The notes beneath the pieces were generated by a model that saw only the letters and a program-made list of their open reading frames with translations, had not been told where the DNA came from and searched no databases. This document shows positions 44,365 through 52,587 of a DNA stretch of 64,000 nucleotides, piece after piece (positions within the stretch are counted from its first letter, which is position 1; the number at the start of each line of letters is the position of its first letter). Source of the stretch: DATLXU01 sp035575515 (GTDB lineage: Bacteria > Acidobacteriota > Blastocatellia > UBA7656); assembly GCA_035575515.1 (NCBI GenBank), contig DATLXU010000101.1, positions 40,490 to 104,489 on the forward strand, written 5' to 3'. A program made the position numbers and the translations under genes.

Positions 44365-45587
44365 TCTTCCTTCTTAGGCGGAAGTCCGAGAATCACAGTC
44401 TCAAACGGGTCAATCTCAAGGCGCAACATCCCGCCCGCGTCTGAGAAAGCCTGCCGTTGATGCCTGCGCCGTTTGAGAAAAATTATCGAGCCGAAGATAG
44501 AGCCTAACACGAGCACGGCCATAAGCAATATGCCGAGCAGCGAAAAAATAGAGATCAAAAGCTGCGCTGCTTTTTGCCCTTGAAGAGGATCATCGGGCTT
44601 CTCTTGATAAACATATCGCACGACATAAGGATACTCGACACGGTCAACGAGCGATTGGGCGAAGGCGCGGTCTTCAAAGCCCGACGCCTCTACTATGAAG
44701 TTGCCGACGCGCTTCAGGATTGATTGATTGCGCTGCTCGTCAGGCAGCGACTCGACGTAAGCCGACGCGGCAGCCATAGCTTCTGTAGCGAGCTGCGGCG
44801 TGTGGTACTCGACTATTGTCAGCTTCACGGGCGCAGCGGCTTTGCCGTTTTTATATTCGGCCATCACTGCTTCAGCGTCTCCGCTGAAGTTGAACGTCTC
44901 GCGGCCATGCTCAAGATAAGCATTGAGCGATTCAGGGCCAAGAAAATATCGCTCGCTGTGCGCGATGAATCCTGCGGGCAGGCTGTCGAGCAGGCGAGGG
45001 CGCTCCGCTGCCGTGTCACTTGCGGTGATTAAATCCGCTTCAGCGCGAGCAACAGATTTTAGCGTAGCCGAAACGGCGCGAGCTTGCGATGGCTCAAGGC
45101 TTGTGACGCGCACAAAACAATTATCTTTCCAGAAGACAAGAGCGCCGCTGACCATCGCACCGCCTGAGCCTGTGTCTTCGACTGCGCCATTTTCGCCCGC
45201 GTAGTAAGAGAATAAGCCGAAGGCGGCAAGCGGGCTTGGCGTCTCGAAGATTTCGACGCGCAGCTTACCATATTCGCGCGATGCGGCCTGTCGAACTCGA
45301 TATTCCTGATAGACCGCTGATTTATCGGCCACGAGTGCCGCTATGGTTTCGCTCGAATATTGCTTGACATCGCCCGTGGCTTTCACGCCGGCAAGCATAT
45401 CAGGCAATAAATCTGGCAAAGTGCGCGGCGGCGCGGACACAACAGTTGCAGTCGAATACGGCTGCGCTTCGCACTCAGATGGTTGGGCGAATGTGACAAC
45501 CGGCGCGATTAAAAGCGCCGTCGTTAAAAGCAATAAAAACAATTTCCGACGCATCATCACTCTTTCAGTTCTAGTCCAATTCTTCAT
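44361..45587 (-). CDS. DUF6599-like exported membrane-anchored protein
   Basis: 408 aa. Signal peptide at about 12-35 (RRKLFLLLLTTALLIAPVVTFAQ); a C-terminal helix (about 345-372) followed by RRRRHQ anchors it, leaving most of the protein outside and a short cytoplasmic tail. 'FGLFSYYAGENG', 'VFWKDNCFVRVTS' and 'ERYFLGPESLNAYL' match a family of unknown function common in Acidobacteriota. Two starts are possible: ATG 45587 behind GGAG, or an inner Met pair with GAAAGAG. The next gene downstream is the NtrC regulator on the same strand. Confidence 0.7.
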   Translation of the reverse strand: MKNWTRTERVMMRRKLFLLLLTTALLIAPVVTFAQPSECEAQPYSTATVVSAPPRTLPDLLPDMLAGVKATGDVKQYSSETIAALVADKSAVYQEYRVRQAASREYGKLRVEIFETPSPLAAFGLFSYYAGENGAVEDTGSGGAMVSGALVFWKDNCFVRVTSLEPSQARAVSATLKSVARAEADLITASDTAAERPRLLDSLPAGFIAHSERYFLGPESLNAYLEHGRETFNFSGDAEAVMAEYKNGKAAAPVKLTIVEYHTPQLATEAMAAASAYVESLPDEQRNQSILKRVGNFIVEASGFEDRAFAQSLVDRVEYPYVVRYVYQEKPDDPLQGQKAAQLLISIFSLLGILLMAVLVLGSIFGSIIFLKRRRHQRQAFSDAGGMLRLEIDPFETVILGLPPKKED

Positions 45588-45607
45588 TAGACTCCGCCGC
45601 GCGCGTT

Positions 45608-46294
45608 TCAGTTCCGGCGGCGAAGCTCGGCTAAAATCATGCTTGCGTAGCGGTCGGGATAATGAATGTCGTTTAGCACTATCTTTCCGCCTTCAGCCGC
45701 GCTGTCAATTTCAATATCGCCCAGGTGCAACAGCCGCTGCCAGAACGCCGCTGTCACCGTCACATCCTGAACGTTGGCGAGCGGGATGTTGCGAACGGTT
45801 CTTGAGAGCAAGCCAAAGCGCATCTGAAGCGTGTGCGGCAAAAGCGTATAGACTTCGCGCCGCCTCAGAATGTGTTTGTAAACCGGCAACGCAAACGCGA
45901 CGACTGCCGCTGCCGCAATGATTATGAATGCAGCGGCTGGCGAAACGCCGAGCAATCCGACCACTGCCGCGACTACGAGCACCACAGCAGCCGCGAGCGC
46001 GTACCACAAATAAACAAAGATCATCGTCGGGCTTATGCTGAAGATTTCCCTGTCGTCATCTTCACGAGTGACAATCCTCGCGGGCTTGCGGTCTTCTTCG
46101 AGCCACGCTGCGCGATCAAGCGCGCTGCCAGTCAAACTCTGATTAATATCGTCCGCTTTATCGTTTACGGCTACAACGCGCGAGCCGCAGCGACTGCAAA
46201 AGAGGCTGTCGCGCGGAAGCGGCTGCCCGCACCTGTTGCAGTATATCTTGTCAATCCGCAAAGGCTCTGATCGTGATTCGTCGGATGCTCGCAT
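45608..46294 (-). CDS. Zinc-ribbon and PH-domain membrane protein
   Basis: 228 aa. An N-terminal zinc ribbon (CNRCGQPLPRDSLFCSRCGSR, CxxC-CxxC at about 19-36), two membrane helices (about 92-115 and 118-140), and a bacterial PH (bPH2/YdbS-type) domain: 'REVYTLLPHTLQMRFGLLSRTVRNIPL' and 'VTAAFWQRLLHLGDIEIDSA'. PH-domain proteins of this type have structural or stress roles that are poorly known. It lies 20 nt upstream of the DUF6599-like gene, so it is probably in the same operon. Confidence 0.82.
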   Translation of the reverse strand: MRASDESRSEPLRIDKIYCNRCGQPLPRDSLFCSRCGSRVVAVNDKADDINQSLTGSALDRAAWLEEDRKPARIVTREDDDREIFSISPTMIFVYLWYALAAAVVLVVAAVVGLLGVSPAAAFIIIAAAAVVAFALPVYKHILRRREVYTLLPHTLQMRFGLLSRTVRNIPLANVQDVTVTAAFWQRLLHLGDIEIDSAAEGGKIVLNDIHYPDRYASMILAELRRRN

Positions 46295-46476
46295 CGCTTT
46301 GATCTCGAACTCAAGAAAATTTTATCACAGGGATTATCAGAGTGGCATGCCGCGAATTTCGGCGCGAAGGCGCGAGGCGAGATGTGTAAGCGAGTACGTA
46401 TGCGCCATCAGGCCAGAAGGGGCAAGATTCAATAGCACTGAGCATCGCCCCTGTGAATTAGCGTCACGAGAAGATC

Positions 46477-46530
46477 AAGCCCTGTAAGGGCGAGATAAAA
46501 CTATCACGTTAGCTCGCCCTTACAGGGCTT
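46477..46530. repeat. Perfect 18-bp hairpin repeat
   Basis: AAGCCCTGTAAGGGCGAG (46477-46494) and CTCGCCCTTACAGGGCTT (46513-46530) are exact inverse copies around an 18-nt loop. Lies between the TPR gene and the PH-domain gene, in a spacer of about 260 nt with no other feature. It has no 7-nt periodicity, so it is a different repeat class. Confidence 0.85.
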
Positions 46531-46553
46531 ACGCCGCCTCGTCAAACAGCACA

Positions 46554-47756
46554 TCAGCGGGGATTCGGCCTTTTCGTTTTCTGACCACTCACTTTCTCTT
46601 CAATCCGCTTTCGCTCTTCTTGACTCAATCGCTGCGCGGCGGCGAACTCGCGCTGCGCGTCCTCGCGGCGGCCCGCAAGCATGTAGGCGCGGCCAAGCAA
46701 AGCGCGCCCGTCAGGCCAGTTCGGATCGAGCTTCACTGCCTGTTCAAGCGCCGCAACCGCTCGCGCTGCGTCGCGCTTTTTCAACAACGCTTGCCCAAGC
46801 GCTTCGAGCGCGGGCCGGAAGTCGGGCGCGGCCTCAACAACTTTTTGAAGCATCTCGACAGCTTCATCCGTTCGCCCGCGATCAAGATGAATCTTTCCGA
46901 GTTGATAGCGCGCAAGCAGGAACTGAGGATTGATTTCAAGCTCGCGCGCGAACTCAGCCGCCGCCTCATCGAGGTCGCCTTTCTTCATCAGCGCGTAGCC
47001 GAGCGTGTAGTGCGCTTCCGCAAGATGCGGGTCAAGCTCGACTGCGCGGCGAAGCTCGACGATTGCGCGCTCAGGCTCTGATGCGTTATCGAGCGCCTCC
47101 CCCAATCGCAGGTGAGCTTTCGCATCCTGCGGCGCGAGTCGCACGAGTTCTTCAAATCTCTGCGCGGCCTTGCCGTATTGTTTCAGCCGCAGGTAGCTTT
47201 CACCCAACGCAAGCAGCACAGTCGCATCCTTGTCATTTGCCGCGCGCAATGCTTCGAGTTGGCCTGCTGCTGCCTGATATTTTTCGAGCGCGATGAAAGA
47301 GAGCGCGAGCAGTTGCCGCGCCTGCTTGTTGGATGAATCAAGGGCGACGGCTCGACGAAGCGGACTGATAGCTTCGTTATACCGAGCGGCGCGAAAGTAA
47401 GTGATGCCGAGATTGATTAACGCGGGCGCGAGCTTCGGACTGATTTCCGCCGCGCGCGTGAACGCTTTAATCGCCTCATCGGTTTTGCCCTGACGATTGA
47501 AGACGACACCGAGATTGACCATAGCTTCGACCCAGCGCGGCGCGAGCTTCAACGCTTCTTTGTACTCGATTTCAGCCGCGGGCCAATCCGAGCGAGTTTC
47601 GGCGGATTTCGCTTCTGCGAAATGGCGCGCGGCTTCAGCCGGGATTGACGCCTGCGCCGCGCGCTTCGATTGTGCGTGAGCCGAATTAAAGAGGAAGCAG
47701 ACCGCACAGGCGACCGTTACGAGATGAATGAAGAAATGCTGCTTGCGCCCGCGCAT
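46554..47756 (-). CDS. Exported TPR-repeat protein
   Basis: 400 aa. Signal peptide (about 8-28, ending SAHAQ) then about ten TPR units from residue 33 to 385, each with the W/L-G-Y-A-F/P pattern, for example 'PRWVEAMVNLGVVFNRQGKTDEAIKAF' split over the first and second repeats. TPR proteins of this type scaffold other envelope proteins. No enzymatic domain. It follows the AhpD-like gene by about 25 nt on the minus strand. Confidence 0.85.
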   Translation of the reverse strand: MRGRKQHFFIHLVTVACAVCFLFNSAHAQSKRAAQASIPAEAARHFAEAKSAETRSDWPAAEIEYKEALKLAPRWVEAMVNLGVVFNRQGKTDEAIKAFTRAAEISPKLAPALINLGITYFRAARYNEAISPLRRAVALDSSNKQARQLLALSFIALEKYQAAAGQLEALRAANDKDATVLLALGESYLRLKQYGKAAQRFEELVRLAPQDAKAHLRLGEALDNASEPERAIVELRRAVELDPHLAEAHYTLGYALMKKGDLDEAAAEFARELEINPQFLLARYQLGKIHLDRGRTDEAVEMLQKVVEAAPDFRPALEALGQALLKKRDAARAVAALEQAVKLDPNWPDGRALLGRAYMLAGRREDAQREFAAAQRLSQEERKRIEEKVSGQKTKRPNPR

Positions 47757-47780
47757 GATTTAACGGTAGCAAACCTCAGT

Positions 47781-48386
47781 TCATTTCTTCCAGCTTTGAA
47801 CGTAGCCGTACTCCTTGAGCCGCTTGCCCGATAGTTCATAAGCCGACGCGGGCATATCGTGCACGCCCGTCGCGTCAACCCAGCGGTTGTAAAAATTGAA
47901 CAGCGCGCAAACCGTCACCGCATCATAAATCGCTTCATCCGACCATCCTGCGCGTTTAACTTCGTCAACATCGGCCTGAGTGATTTTATTCGACTCTCGA
48001 TTCATTTTTTCGATGAACGCGAACAGCGCCTTGTCTTTATCAGAGAGTTTCGACGAGCGAAAATCTTCCAGCACCGAAATCACCAGGTCGCGGTCTTCTA
48101 ATAGTTCCGCAGCGCCCGCTGCGTGCGAGCCTATTCAGAACGGGCAATCGTTGCGACGCGAAGTGAACGCGGCAATCAGCTCGCGCATGCCGGGCGCAAG
48201 CGGCGACGGGCCGCGCATGATTTCTTGAGTGAAGCGCGCGAGGTGCTCTGTGGCTTCGGGCTTGAATTTGAACAGGTGCCAGATTTGAGGAATAGGCGCA
48301 CCCTGCTCTTTCAGCCTATTGATTAACCCGGCAAGCTCGCCTTCGGCTGGTTTTGCTTCAACGTCTCTGAGAAACATCGGCTCCAT
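47781..48386 (-). CDS. Probable selenoprotein: AhpD-like carboxymuconolactone decarboxylase family
   Basis: 201 residues with TGA (48135-48137) read as Sec. The frame is open before and after the TGA without a shift. The N-terminal 83 aa end SRRNDCPF and the continuation is IGSHAAGAAELL, so the TGA falls on the second Cys of the AhpD redox motif CxxCxxxH, giving C-P-F-U-I-G-S-H. This Cys pair is the peroxidase centre of AhpD-like enzymes. A hairpin suited to a bacterial SECIS lies just downstream. CAGGAG precedes ATG 48386. The alternative is a nonsense mutation in a dying gene, but the rest of the frame shows no decay. No selA, selB, selC or selD is in the window. Confidence 0.75.
48100..48135 (-). 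promoter_or_regulatory. Candidate bacterial SECIS element
   Basis: Starting at the A of the TGA: AATAG pairs with CTATT (48100-48104), an internal loop follows, then CGCAGC pairs with GCTGCG (48123-48118 with 48113-48108) around the loop GGGC. The apical loop starts 17 nt after the UGA and begins with G, as expected for bacterial SECIS hairpins. Confidence 0.6.
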
Positions 48387-48436
48387 TCTTTATTCTCCTG
48401 TCGTGCCATGGGTGATTAACATTGACGAGCTGGATT

Positions 48437-48652
48437 CTATGCGTACATCAATCTTCCTTTAGGCTCAGGTATTGGCCGACCCAGTTGCTTTGCTGTTTCA
48501 ATCCATTCTTCAATGATGACCTCCACATTCGCCAACGCTTCTGCGTATGTGGCTTCGTCAGCAGCGCAGCCGGGCAGTTCGGGGACTTCAGCAATGAATG
48601 CTTCATCCTCCTGGCTCCAATAAATAATCAATTCATACTTGTAGTCCTTATT
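48437..48652 (-). CDS. HicB-family antitoxin-like protein
   Basis: 71 aa from ATG 48652. 'YELIIYWSQEDEAFIAEVPELPGCAADEATYAEALANVEVIIEEWIETAKQLGRPIPEP' (split here over two stretches of the fold) is the HicB RNase H-like antitoxin domain, without a C-terminal DNA-binding extension. The longer frame to 48703 is the overlap with the decayed hicA and is not used. HicB normally neutralises the mRNA interferase HicA encoded just upstream, which here is broken, leaving an orphan antitoxin. Confidence 0.85.
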   Translation of the reverse strand, partial: NKDYKYELIIYWSQEDEAFIAEVPELPGCAADEATYAEALANVEVIIEEWIETAKQLGRPIPEPKGRLMYA

Positions 48653-48803
48653 CATCGCTTTCTTTAGAGAATATATGATGGCTGCCTCGGATGCGTTCGT
48701 CAAATCAGAGACGGCGCATTAGCTGACATAAATCATCGAAAGCGATATTCGAGTCTGACGTGCCGCGCAAGACTCGAACCAAAGTCTTCTCAGTCTTTCC
48801 CAC
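48648..48803 (-). pseudogene. Decayed hicA toxin gene
   Basis: From GTG 48803 the frame reads 'TLVRVLRGTSDSNIAFDDLC' and 'QLMRRL', then TGA at 48705-48707, then 'FDERIRGSHHIFSKE' before a TAA at 48648. Intact HicA has Gly at the TGA position (RRLGFxERxRGSHHIF) and about 25 more residues containing the C-terminal strand. So there is a nonsense change (GGA to TGA is the simplest) and a 3' truncation into hicB. The catalytic His of GSHHIF is retained. Confidence 0.85.
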
Positions 48804-48874
48804 GCGGTGACTTTAGCATAATGACCGGCGGCTGTTCACGCCAAATGAGCTTGAAACAAACAGCGGCGTATCTA

Positions 48875-50290
48875 TCATTGCCTGCCCGCATATAAATTAA
48901 TAACGCGCTCGATGGCGCGGCGGCAGACGGCGCAAAACTGCGGGCTGCGCGTGAACATTATGCAATCAACTTCAGGCCGGTAATATCCCTTCGCTTCGTA
49001 CATCGCGCCTTCGAACGCGCCGACCTTGCCCGCGTACTTCTCTTTCGCGAAGAGTTTAATTTCAAACTCGCGGTTCTCTCTAAACAATGCCTCCATCTCC
49101 TGTTCGGGCCGGTTCTCTGCGCGAATCTGCGCGCGCCGCTTCGAGTACTCACGCGAGTGACGCTCGAACTCTTCCTTCTGCCATGGCGTCGGTATCGGCG
49201 TGCCCGGCTCAACCAAATCTTTCCATTTCAAATTCTTCGGGTCGAGCAAAGCAGTCACGTTCGGCTCCCACGGCTCGGTCTTCACGACGGGCGAAGTGTA
49301 AGCGACGGGCGAAGTGTAATACTCGTCGGCAAGCCCCGCGAAGTGGTGGCCGAACTCGTGAACGAAGACGTAAGCAGCCTGCTCGCTGTCAGCCGCAACC
49401 GTGCTGTAGAGGCCGAATATCCCGCCGCCGCCATACGTGCGAGTGTTGGTGATAATCTCGATGAACTCATAAGGCGCGAACTGCGCAACCGAGCGCAGCG
49501 CGCGATTGTCGAAAGTCAGAACGTAACGCTCCGAGCCAAACGCATCGTAAGTTGCGCCGAGCGGCGACGCGCGATGAATGCCTGTCGAGGGGCGCGAGAT
49601 GCCTGATTCAGCAGCAGGCGGGCACAACGCCCACACGTTGAAATCTTTTCGATGCTCTTTGAACGGCGATGTTGAGAATAGAATTTCTGTCAATCGTCGC
49701 GCGTCCGATTCAAACTTCTTCAACTCAGCAGCCGTGTAGCCGTCGCCCAAAATTAGAAAGTCAACCTTCGTCGCCGGGTCGCCGCTTCGTTGAATCTCGA
49801 TGAGCGAGCCAGGCGATTGAGGCTTCGACGTATCAACAAACATATCTTTCGAATCAACGACTACGGACCAGATTTCGCGGAATGAATTATCAGCGTCGCG
49901 TTTCTTCAAGATCACCTGCACGGGCGAAGCGGGCGCAGGGAACCGCAGCGATTCCTGAAACGTGCGATTCATGCTTTTGGCTTCGTCCGTAGTTTCCCAC
50001 TCGCCGTAGATCGAAGCGAAGCCGCGCGAGTAGACGACACGATTCGTGGCGCGGTCGCGGACTTCAAAGAAGTATTTGCCGAGATTCGTGTCGTCAATCA
50101 TCTTCGCAGGGTTGCCCGGCCACGCGAGCGGTTCTATGGCGATGCGGTCGAGGCTGAACATCTCCTGCGAGGCGTTGCCCGTGTGGTAGTAATCAACTCG
50201 CATCGTGCGCGGCGATTGGGCTGATGCGGCGACGGCGAATAAGCAGAGCAAGGTTGAAAGCTTCAATGCAACGAGAATTCGTTTGAGCAT
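48875..50290 (-). CDS. M64 family (IgA peptidase-like) metallopeptidase
   Basis: 471 aa from ATG 50290; the frame extends to 50332 but the signal peptide (LKRILVALKLSTLLCLFAVAASA) starts here. The zinc motif 'YVFVHEFGHHFAGLADEYY' (HExxH plus downstream Asp) is typical of peptidase family M64, whose founder cleaves IgA. 'VDFLILGDGYTAAE' is another family signature. A 6-aa tandem duplication (TSPVAYTSPVV) lies right after the metal site. The protein is secreted; its substrate in this organism is unknown. Confidence 0.9.
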   Translation of the reverse strand: MLKRILVALKLSTLLCLFAVAASAQSPRTMRVDYYHTGNASQEMFSLDRIAIEPLAWPGNPAKMIDDTNLGKYFFEVRDRATNRVVYSRGFASIYGEWETTDEAKSMNRTFQESLRFPAPASPVQVILKKRDADNSFREIWSVVVDSKDMFVDTSKPQSPGSLIEIQRSGDPATKVDFLILGDGYTAAELKKFESDARRLTEILFSTSPFKEHRKDFNVWALCPPAAESGISRPSTGIHRASPLGATYDAFGSERYVLTFDNRALRSVAQFAPYEFIEIITNTRTYGGGGIFGLYSTVAADSEQAAYVFVHEFGHHFAGLADEYYTSPVAYTSPVVKTEPWEPNVTALLDPKNLKWKDLVEPGTPIPTPWQKEEFERHSREYSKRRAQIRAENRPEQEMEALFRENREFEIKLFAKEKYAGKVGAFEGAMYEAKGYYRPEVDCIMFTRSPQFCAVCRRAIERVINLYAGRQ

Positions 50291-50377
50291 GGCGGTGATT
50301 GTAGCAAGAGGTTTTGAAGAAAAACAGGGCAATGCTTGTCGTCATTGCTTGCCTACAAGCTGAATCAACCCCGTAGG

Positions 50378-50428
50378 GGGCGCAGGCATAAAGCCACAAG
50401 TGAAACTTGTGGCTTTATGCCTGCGCCC
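50378..50428. repeat. Perfect 23-bp hairpin
   Basis: GGGCGCAGGCATAAAGCCAC followed by AAG (50378-50400) is exactly inverse to 50406-50428, loop TGAAA. It lies between the M64 and hyuA genes, both minus strand. No U-tract is seen. Confidence 0.9.
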
Positions 50429-50445
50429 ATTTCATGGGCTGTCGC

Positions 50446-52536
50446 TCATGCGATAATCAGATTTAACCATGCGTCAACTTCAATCGAGCGGCCCGGTGGG
50501 ATCAATGTGGTCGAGCTGTATTCGGTGATAATGGCAGGCCCTCGCAGCCGCGCGCCCGCCTTCAAATCTTCGCGCAAGTAAACCGGCGCTTTTTCTGCGC
50601 GCTCGGCCAAATAAACGTTTGCCGTGTAAGCGGGCTTAACTTTGACTGCTCGATTCAACGTCATTCGCTTCGATCGAGGCTTATCCGTCACGCCAATCGC
50701 ACGCACTCTGAGGCTCACGATCTCAGTCGGGCGCTTCGCGTCCGCATAACCATATCGCTCTCGATGCTCGGCATGAAATGCTCGCTCGAACGCTTTGCCC
50801 CATCGAACGTCAATCTCGAATGATTGCCCCACATATCGCATCGCAACAGAGCGAACAATCTTTATTTTATCTTTTGAAAAGCCTTCGCCCGCAAGGTCGC
50901 GCGCCGCTTCGCGCTCAAGCTCCCGAAAGCCGCGCTCGATTGCGCGACGATCAACTTCATCAACCTTCATCATCACCGTGCGCGAATAATCTTTCACCAC
51001 ATCGCCTAACAAAACTCCTAAAGCCGACAACGTGCCGGGCGAGCGCGGCACAACCACGCGCGGTATCCTCAATGCCTGCGCAAGCTCGCAGACGTGAAGC
51101 CCGCCCGCGCCGCCGAAGCTCACCAATGAAAATAATCGCGGGTCCTGCCCGCGCTCGACCGATACGACCCTCAGCGCCGATTCCATATTCGCATTCGCAA
51201 CCCGAACAACGCCGAGCGCGGCCTGCTCCGCCGTGATTCGCTTTCCGGCAAAGCGCGACATCTCATCCGCAAGCTTCGAAAGGTAAAATCGCGCGCGCTC
51301 CTCATCCAATTTCATCTCGCCGCCGAGAAGTCCCGCGCCGCCAAAACGACCCAAAACTAAATTCGCATCCGTGACCGTCACCTGTTCGCCGCGCCCGTAG
51401 CACGCAGGGCCGGGATCAGCGCCCGCAGACTCTGGTCCCACGCGCAACGCGCCCGCCTCATCAACTCGGGCGATTGATCCGCCGCCCGCGCCTACTGTGT
51501 GAATATCAATGATCGGCACAGCTACAGGCAGTCCCGCCACCGTAGCTTCGTTCGTCGTGCGTGCTTCGCCGCGACACAGCGCGACATCGGTTGATGTCCC
51601 GCCCATATCGAACGTGATGATGTCTCGGATGCCAGCCGCCGCGCACACTCTCAACGCTCCAACAACGCCGCCCGCAGGTCCCGACAGTATCGCGCGCACA
51701 GGCTCGGCGGCGGCAGTCGCGGCTGACACCGACCCGCCATTGGATTGCATTATTCTCAACACATAGTCCGAAGTCCGTAGTCCGTAGCCCGTAGTCCGAA
51801 CCAGTTTTTTGTTCGCCGCTAACTTCTTAGAGCCGCTGACTTCGGACTCTAACCCTTCTGCAAGTGAGCGCAGGTAGCGCGACATCAGTGGGACGAGATA
51901 AGCATTGATGACGGTCGTTGACGTTCGCTCGTATTCGCGGTACTCAGGCAGTATGCGATGCGAGAGCGAAACGGGAATGGCTAATGGCTCAAGCGCGCGG
52001 GCGATTGCCTGCTCGTGCGACGGGTTGGCGAATGAGAATAGCAAACAGACCGCGATTGATTCTATCGCGGGATTTGATTTCGAGATTTGTTCGATGATTG
52101 TCTGGAGGCCGCTTTCATCGAGCGCGGTGATAATTGAGCCGTCAGGCCCGATGCGTTCGGTCGCGCCGAATCTCAGCTCGCGCGGCACGAGCGGCGCGCG
52201 GCGCGTGACCATGAAGTTATAAAGCTCAGGCCGCGCCTGACGACCTATTTCAATCACGTCCTCGAAGCCTTCGGTTGTAATTAGCGCGGTGCGCGCGCCC
52301 TTGCGCTCAAGCAGCGCGTTTGTGGCGACAGTTGTGCCGTGAACAATCTCCGATGGGGCGACGCCGGTTTCGTTGAGTATGCGGACAACGCCATTAAGAA
52401 TTGCTTCCTCAGGATTGCGCGGAGTTGAAGGAACTTTGAACGCGGTGATTGAAGAGCCGCGCGCCACTACGAAATCCGTAAACGTCCCGCCCGTGTCTAT
52501 GCCGATTCTTATCAGCTCAGTCAATCTGCCTCTCAA
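50446..52536 (-). CDS. HyuA-type hydantoinase/oxoprolinase family protein with repeat insertion
   Basis: 696 aa. N-terminal 'IRIGIDTGGTFTDFVVARG' and 'VHGTTVATNALLERKGARTALITTEGF' (split), 'FDMGGTSTDVALCRGE' and 'ISLVSFGGAGGLHVCELAQ'-type motifs identify the ATP-dependent N-methylhydantoinase/5-oxoprolinase A subunit. It normally acts with HyuB, absent here. Between 'YLRSLAEGLE' and 'RIMQSNGG' there is an insertion of about 30 residues, including 'VRTTGYGLRTSDYV', encoded by a heptamer element and not present in relatives. It keeps the frame. Start ATG 52536 has no strong ribosome site. Confidence 0.88.
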   Translation of the reverse strand: MRGRLTELIRIGIDTGGTFTDFVVARGSSITAFKVPSTPRNPEEAILNGVVRILNETGVAPSEIVHGTTVATNALLERKGARTALITTEGFEDVIEIGRQARPELYNFMVTRRAPLVPRELRFGATERIGPDGSIITALDESGLQTIIEQISKSNPAIESIAVCLLFSFANPSHEQAIARALEPLAIPVSLSHRILPEYREYERTSTTVINAYLVPLMSRYLRSLAEGLESEVSGSKKLAANKKLVRTTGYGLRTSDYVLRIMQSNGGSVSAATAAAEPVRAILSGPAGGVVGALRVCAAAGIRDIITFDMGGTSTDVALCRGEARTTNEATVAGLPVAVPIIDIHTVGAGGGSIARVDEAGALRVGPESAGADPGPACYGRGEQVTVTDANLVLGRFGGAGLLGGEMKLDEERARFYLSKLADEMSRFAGKRITAEQAALGVVRVANANMESALRVVSVERGQDPRLFSLVSFGGAGGLHVCELAQALRIPRVVVPRSPGTLSALGVLLGDVVKDYSRTVMMKVDEVDRRAIERGFRELEREAARDLAGEGFSKDKIKIVRSVAMRYVGQSFEIDVRWGKAFERAFHAEHRERYGYADAKRPTEIVSLRVRAIGVTDKPRSKRMTLNRAVKVKPAYTANVYLAERAEKAPVYLREDLKAGARLRGPAIITEYSSTTLIPPGRSIEVDAWLNLIIA
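51763..51849. repeat. Heptamer inverted element within hyuA, in frame
   Basis: Five exact 7-nt steps on the plus strand: AGTCCGA, AGTCCGT, AGTCCGT, AGCCCGT, AGTCCGA (from 51765). AGTCCGAAGTC (51765-51775) is the exact inverse of GACTTCGGACT (51838-51848). Confidence 0.9.
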
Positions 52537-52587
52537 TCTTTTCTTAATAGAGAGTCATTTATAGCACACCGCAGGCTCGTCGCGCTT

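Noticed and set aside
48705..48707. TGA in hicA as a second selenocysteine codon
   Set aside because: The family has Gly, not Cys, at this position, and the gene is truncated as well, so nonsense decay explains it better.
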